Below are positions 60,874 through 64,000 of a stretch of 64,000 bases of DNA, one piece after another. The DNA lies in assembly GCA_030441535.1 (NCBI GenBank), contig JAUJFZ010000002.1, positions 1 to 64,000 of the forward strand. The letters run 5' to 3'. Each line of letters opens with the position of its first letter. The first letter of the stretch is position 1. The notes under the pieces are model-generated. The model was not told the origin of the DNA. It saw nothing but the letters and a program-made list of their open reading frames with translations, and ran no database searches. Made by a program: the position numbers and the translations under genes. The DNA comes from Betaproteobacteria bacterium LSUCC0117 (GTDB taxonomy: Bacteria; Pseudomonadota; Gammaproteobacteria; Burkholderiales; Burkholderiaceae_C).

Positions 60874-61407
60874 ATGTCTCGAGTCGCAAAAATGCCCGTA
60901 ACGGTCCCACAAGGTGTGGATCTGTCTATGAGCGCCGACCTGATTTCGGTCAAAGGTAGCCTGGGTAGTTTGGTTTTAAAGCCAAACGCACTGGTAAAGA
61001 TTGAGCAGAAAGATGGTCAATTGTCTTTCGCGCCCGCTGATGATTCAGCAGCAGCGAACGCCATGTCTGGAACGATGCGCCAGTTGGTTAACAACATGGT
61101 CAACGGTGTCAGCAAGGGCTTTGAAAAGAAACTGACGCTTTTGGGCGTGGGTTACAAAGCACAAGCGCAAGGCAACAAATTGAATTTGACAGTTGGCTTC
61201 TCTCACCCTGTTGTGATGGAAATGCCCGAAGGCGTCAAGGTGGAAACGCCTGGTCCAACTGAAGTTTTGATCAAAGGTGCTGATCGGCAGCGCGTTGGCC
61301 AGATCGCCGCAGAAGTGCGTGCAGTCCGTCCCCCAGAGCCTTACAAGGGCAAGGGTATCCGTTATGCGGATGAGCGTGTGGTGATCAAGGAAACCAAGAA
61401 GAAATAA
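60874..61407 (+). CDS. rplF: 50S ribosomal protein L6
   Basis: L6 lies near the factor-binding site of the 50S subunit. The 177-residue protein begins MSRVAKMPVTVPQGVDL and ends with PPEPYKGKGIRYADERVVIKE, both canonical. AAGGAG is eight bases upstream of the ATG. Confidence 0.98.
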   Translation: MSRVAKMPVTVPQGVDLSMSADLISVKGSLGSLVLKPNALVKIEQKDGQLSFAPADDSAAANAMSGTMRQLVNNMVNGVSKGFEKKLTLLGVGYKAQAQGNKLNLTVGFSHPVVMEMPEGVKVETPGPTEVLIKGADRQRVGQIAAEVRAVRPPEPYKGKGIRYADERVVIKETKKK

Positions 61408-61418
61408 GGATCATGACC

Positions 61419-61784
61419 ATGTTGACCAAAAAGGAACAGCGTGCACGTCGTGCCAGCCAAACCCGCTTGCGCATTGCCAAGCAGGGTGTGGCTCGACTGA
61501 GTGTCCATCGCACCAATTTACACATTTACGCCAGCGTTATCTCTGGCTGCGGCACCAAAGTGTTGGCATCAGCGTCGACTGCAGAAGCAGAAGTTCGCAG
61601 CCAAATCGGTGGCGCAGGCAAAGGCGGCAACGCTGCAGCAGCCACCATTATTGGTAAGCGTGTTGCAGAGCGCGCCAAGGCCGCAGGTGTTGAGAAAGTC
61701 GCATTCGACCGTTCGGGCTACGCCTACCACGGTCGCGTGAAAGCATTGGCTGAAGCCGCGCGTGAAGCCGGCCTGCAGTTCTGA
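61419..61784 (+). CDS. rplR: 50S ribosomal protein L18
   Basis: L18 binds 5S rRNA beside L5. The 121-residue form MLTKKEQRARRASQTRLRI starts at ATG 61419 with AAGGA eight bases upstream; the ATG at 61413 is only two bases from it. The conserved AFDRSGYAYHGRVKALAEAAREAGLQF tail, quoted in part here, is full. Confidence 0.96.
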   Translation: MLTKKEQRARRASQTRLRIAKQGVARLSVHRTNLHIYASVISGCGTKVLASASTAEAEVRSQIGGAGKGGNAAAATIIGKRVAERAKAAGVEKVAFDRSGYAYHGRVKALAEAAREAGLQF

Positions 61785-61802
61785 TCGAGACGGGAAAACG
61801 AA

Positions 61803-62321
61803 ATGGCAAAATTTACAGCAGCAGCTAAAAAAGACGCCCCGGAAGACGGACTGCGTGAGAAGATGATCGCGATCAACCGCGTGACCAAAGTGGTCAAGGG
61901 TGGTCGTATTCTTGGCTTCGCCGCTTTGTCAGTTGTCGGTGATGGCGCTGGTAAGGTCGGTATGGGCAAGGGTAAAGCACGTGAAGTGCCAGTCTCTGTC
62001 CAAAAATCAATGGACGAAGCTCGTCGCAACTTGGTCTCCGCAGCATTGCGCGATGGTACCGTTCACCACGAGGTGTACGGCCAGCACGGCGCAGCTCGCG
62101 TGATGTTGTTGCCCGCATCAAAGGGTACCGGCATCATTGCTGGCGGCCCAATGCGTGCCGTGTTCGAGGTGGTGGGTGTGACCGACGTGGTTGCCAAGAG
62201 CCATGGCTCAAGCAACCCCTATAACTTGGTTCGCGCCACCATTAACGCTCTCAAAAATCTGGGAACACCTTCTTCAGTGGCTGCTAAGCGTGGCAAGACT
62301 GTTGAAGAGATTCTCAACTAA
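61803..62321 (+). CDS. rpsE: 30S ribosomal protein S5
   Basis: S5 helps mRNA handling and decoding fidelity. The 172-residue protein has GLREKMIAINRVTKVVKGGR, then GKGKAREVPVSVQKSMDEARRN, and the C-terminal GSSNPYNLVRATINALKNL. Length and order are canonical; it starts 18 bases after rplR. Confidence 0.98.
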   Translation: MAKFTAAAKKDAPEDGLREKMIAINRVTKVVKGGRILGFAALSVVGDGAGKVGMGKGKAREVPVSVQKSMDEARRNLVSAALRDGTVHHEVYGQHGAARVMLLPASKGTGIIAGGPMRAVFEVVGVTDVVAKSHGSSNPYNLVRATINALKNLGTPSSVAAKRGKTVEEILN

Positions 62322-62331
62322 GGACTAAGCC

Positions 62332-62514
62332 ATGAGCACCGATAAAAAAGTGACCGTTCAGCTGGTTCGCAGCCCGATTGGCTGCAAAGCTGACCATCGC
62401 GATACCGTTCGCGGTTTGGGTCTGCGCAAAGTAAACGGCAAGCGTGAACTCGAAGACACGCCTGCTGTGCGCGGCATGATCAACAAGATCAGCTATCTGG
62501 TCAAAGTCCTCTAA
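62332..62514 (+). CDS. rpmD: 50S ribosomal protein L30
   Basis: L30 is a small 23S rRNA binding protein. The 60 residues include VQLVRSPIGCKADHRDTVRGLGLRKVN in part and the end MINKISYLVKVL. It is short as expected and lies between rpsE and rplO. Confidence 0.96.
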   Translation: MSTDKKVTVQLVRSPIGCKADHRDTVRGLGLRKVNGKRELEDTPAVRGMINKISYLVKVL

Positions 62515-62537
62515 GCAGGGCTGGTAAGGAGTCCGTA

Positions 62538-62975
62538 ATGGAACTAAACAACATCAACGCCGGTGACGGCGCCAAGCATGCCAAGCGTCGCGTCGGTCGC
62601 GGTATTGGTTCAGGTTTGGGTAAAACTGCGGGTCGCGGCCACAAAGGTCAAAAGTCACGTTCGGGTGGTTTCCACCGCGCTGGCTTTGAAGGTGGTCAAA
62701 TGCCCATGTACCGTCGCTTGCCAAAGCGCGGTTTCAAGTCACGCTCTGTGGGCTTGAATGCAGAGGTGACGCTGTCAGCGCTGTCTGCACTGGAAGCAAC
62801 GGAAGTCGATTTGCTGGTTTTGAAAGAAGCCGGTCTGGTTGGCGAGTTGGTCCGCAAAGTTAAAGTCATCAAGTCAGGCGAACTGACTCGTGCGGTTACT
62901 TTAAAGGCTATTAACGCAACGGCTGGCGCGAAAGCGGCTATCGAAGCGGCTGGTGGCAGCATCCAGGCAGCGTAA
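62538..62975 (+). CDS. rplO: 50S ribosomal protein L15
   Basis: L15 is a late 50S assembly protein. The 145-residue product begins MELNNINAGDGAKHAKRRVGRGIG, with the glycine/lysine-rich region SGLGKTAGRGHKGQKSRSGG in part, and the PMYRRLPKRGF segment. AAGGAG lies eight bases upstream. It is followed 22 bases later by secY. Confidence 0.97.
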   Translation: MELNNINAGDGAKHAKRRVGRGIGSGLGKTAGRGHKGQKSRSGGFHRAGFEGGQMPMYRRLPKRGFKSRSVGLNAEVTLSALSALEATEVDLLVLKEAGLVGELVRKVKVIKSGELTRAVTLKAINATAGAKAAIEAAGGSIQAA

Positions 62976-62996
62976 GCGTGATTAGGGCTTAGATCA

Positions 62997-64000
62997 GTGG
63001 CTACTTCTTCCTCAATCGGCAGTAACAAAGCGGGCACCGGCGACTTGCGTCGCCGCCTGGTGTTTTTGCTGTTGGCACTTGTGGTGTATCGCATCGGCGC
63101 GCACATCCCGGTGCCAGGGATAGACCCTGCACAACTCGAGCAGTTGTTCAAGGGCCAAAGTGGCGGCATTCTGAGTCTTTTCAACATGTTCTCGGGCGGT
63201 GCGTTGTCCCGCTTCACCGTGTTTGCGTTGGGCATCATGCCCTACATCTCTGCGTCGATCATCATGCAATTGATGACCTACGTGGTGCCCACCTTCGAGC
63301 AATTGAAGAAAGAGGGCGAAGCCGGTCGTCGAAAGATTACCCAGTACACCCGCTACGGCACGCTTGGATTGGCAGTTTTCCAATCGATCGGTATTGCTTT
63401 GGCGCTTGAAAGCTCGGCGGGTTTGGTTTTGTCGCCTGGCCTCGGTTTCCGTATTTCAACGGTGGTTAGTTTGACAGCAGGTACGTTGTTCCTGATGTGG
63501 TTGGGTGAACAAATCACTGAACGCGGTCTGGGCAACGGCATTTCAATCTTGATTTTTGGCGGTATCGCAGCTGGTTTGCCCAGTGCGTTGGGTGGCTTTG
63601 GTACCTTGGTAAGCAATGGCAGCATGAACCCGATCGTTGCGATTCTGATCGTTGCCATCGTGCTGGCTGTTACTTACTTGGTGGTGTTCGTTGAACGCGG
63701 CCAGCGCAAGATCCTCGTGAACTATGCGCGCCGACAGGTCGGCAACCGTGTGTACGGTGGCCAGAGTTCACATCTGCCGCTGAAGCTTAATATGGCGGGC
63801 GTGATCCCCCCAATTTTCGCAAGCAGTATCATTTTGCTGCCGGCGACGTTCGTTAGCTGGTTCAGCACCGGTGATTCCATGCTGTGGTTGCGCGACTTCT
63901 CTGCTGCTCTGGCACCCGGACAACCGATTTATGTGGCTTTGTACGCCGCAGCGATTATTTTCTTCTGCTTCTTCTACACGGCGCTCGTTTTCAACAGCCG
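62997..64000 (+). CDS. secY: Protein translocase subunit SecY (5' part; runs off the window)
   Basis: SecY is the pore of the Sec translocase. The GTG at 62997 opens MATSSSIGSNKAGTGDLRRR and the frame stays open for 334 codons to the edge, so the 3' end is missing. Recognisable parts are FRIGAHIPVPGID-like YRIGAHIPVPGID, the plug region GALSRFTVFALGIMPYISAS and several membrane helices. A weak AGGG precedes the start. It follows rplO in the standard rplO-secY order. Confidence 0.95.
   Translation, partial: MATSSSIGSNKAGTGDLRRRLVFLLLALVVYRIGAHIPVPGIDPAQLEQLFKGQSGGILSLFNMFSGGALSRFTVFALGIMPYISASIIMQLMTYVVPTFEQLKKEGEAGRRKITQYTRYGTLGLAVFQSIGIALALESSAGLVLSPGLGFRISTVVSLTAGTLFLMWLGEQITERGLGNGISILIFGGIAAGLPSALGGFGTLVSNGSMNPIVAILIVAIVLAVTYLVVFVERGQRKILVNYARRQVGNRVYGGQSSHLPLKLNMAGVIPPIFASSIILLPATFVSWFSTGDSMLWLRDFSAALAPGQPIYVALYAAAIIFFCFFYTALVFNS

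Overview
This window is a chromosomal segment of a betaproteobacterium, most likely a Burkholderiales member close to the Comamonadaceae. The assignment rests on gene content and order: tuf-rpsJ, DUF493-lipB-lipA next to atpI, recG-oxyR-ubiA-proC, a PhaM-type polyhydroxyalkanoate granule protein, a DUF3567 protein, and an OxyR with cysteines exactly at residues 199 and 208. Coding is dense on both strands. No IS element, prophage, CRISPR array, rRNA or plasmid function is visible. One tRNA gene (Arg, anticodon CCG) is present.

Layout. Positions 1-6614 hold tuf and the complete S10 ribosomal operon (rpsJ to rpsQ), ending at a strong intrinsic terminator. Positions 6735-18437 hold a peroxiredoxin, a redox group (cytochrome b561-like protein, cytochrome c', two thioredoxin-fold proteins), a family III CoA-transferase, a phosphotransferase relay (EIIA-Man, HPr, EI) without a sugar permease, two transporters, and a leftward DUF493-lipB-lipA-eamA set. 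Positions 18670-26026 hold the whole F1Fo ATP synthase operon atpIBEFHAGDC, with a promoter upstream and a terminator downstream.

Positions 26133-42150 are mixed: hydrolase, cytochrome c5, tRNA-Arg, RraA-like and HpaI-like aldolases, an exonuclease, the rsmI-yraN-diaA-dolP cluster, a beta-hydroxyacid dehydrogenase, yggS, and a GlcD-type flavoprotein followed by lrgA and lrgB. Positions 42289-53662 carry an omega-aminotransferase with a divergent LysR regulator, a ChaN-like lipoprotein, an IclR regulator divergent from a fumarylacetoacetate hydrolase family gene, an MFS transporter, phaM with a FIST sensor, and queA-tgt. Positions 53746-58564 carry recG, oxyR, ubiA and proC. From 58878 the spc ribosomal operon (rplN to secY) runs off the right edge.

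The main architectural point is that the S10 and spc operons, adjacent in many bacteria, lie about 52 kb apart in the same orientation, the first closed by a terminator and the second preceded by its own candidate promoter. The region between is ordinary housekeeping and metabolic chromosome. Other points of interest are RNA stem-loops flanking rpsJ and following atpE, a GlcD-LrgAB operon suggesting coupled 2-hydroxyacid oxidation and transport, an IclR-type palindrome over the iclR promoter, and many genes whose ends overlap. I found no clearly novel defence, mobile or biosynthetic system. All names come from reading the sequence by eye; no database search was run.
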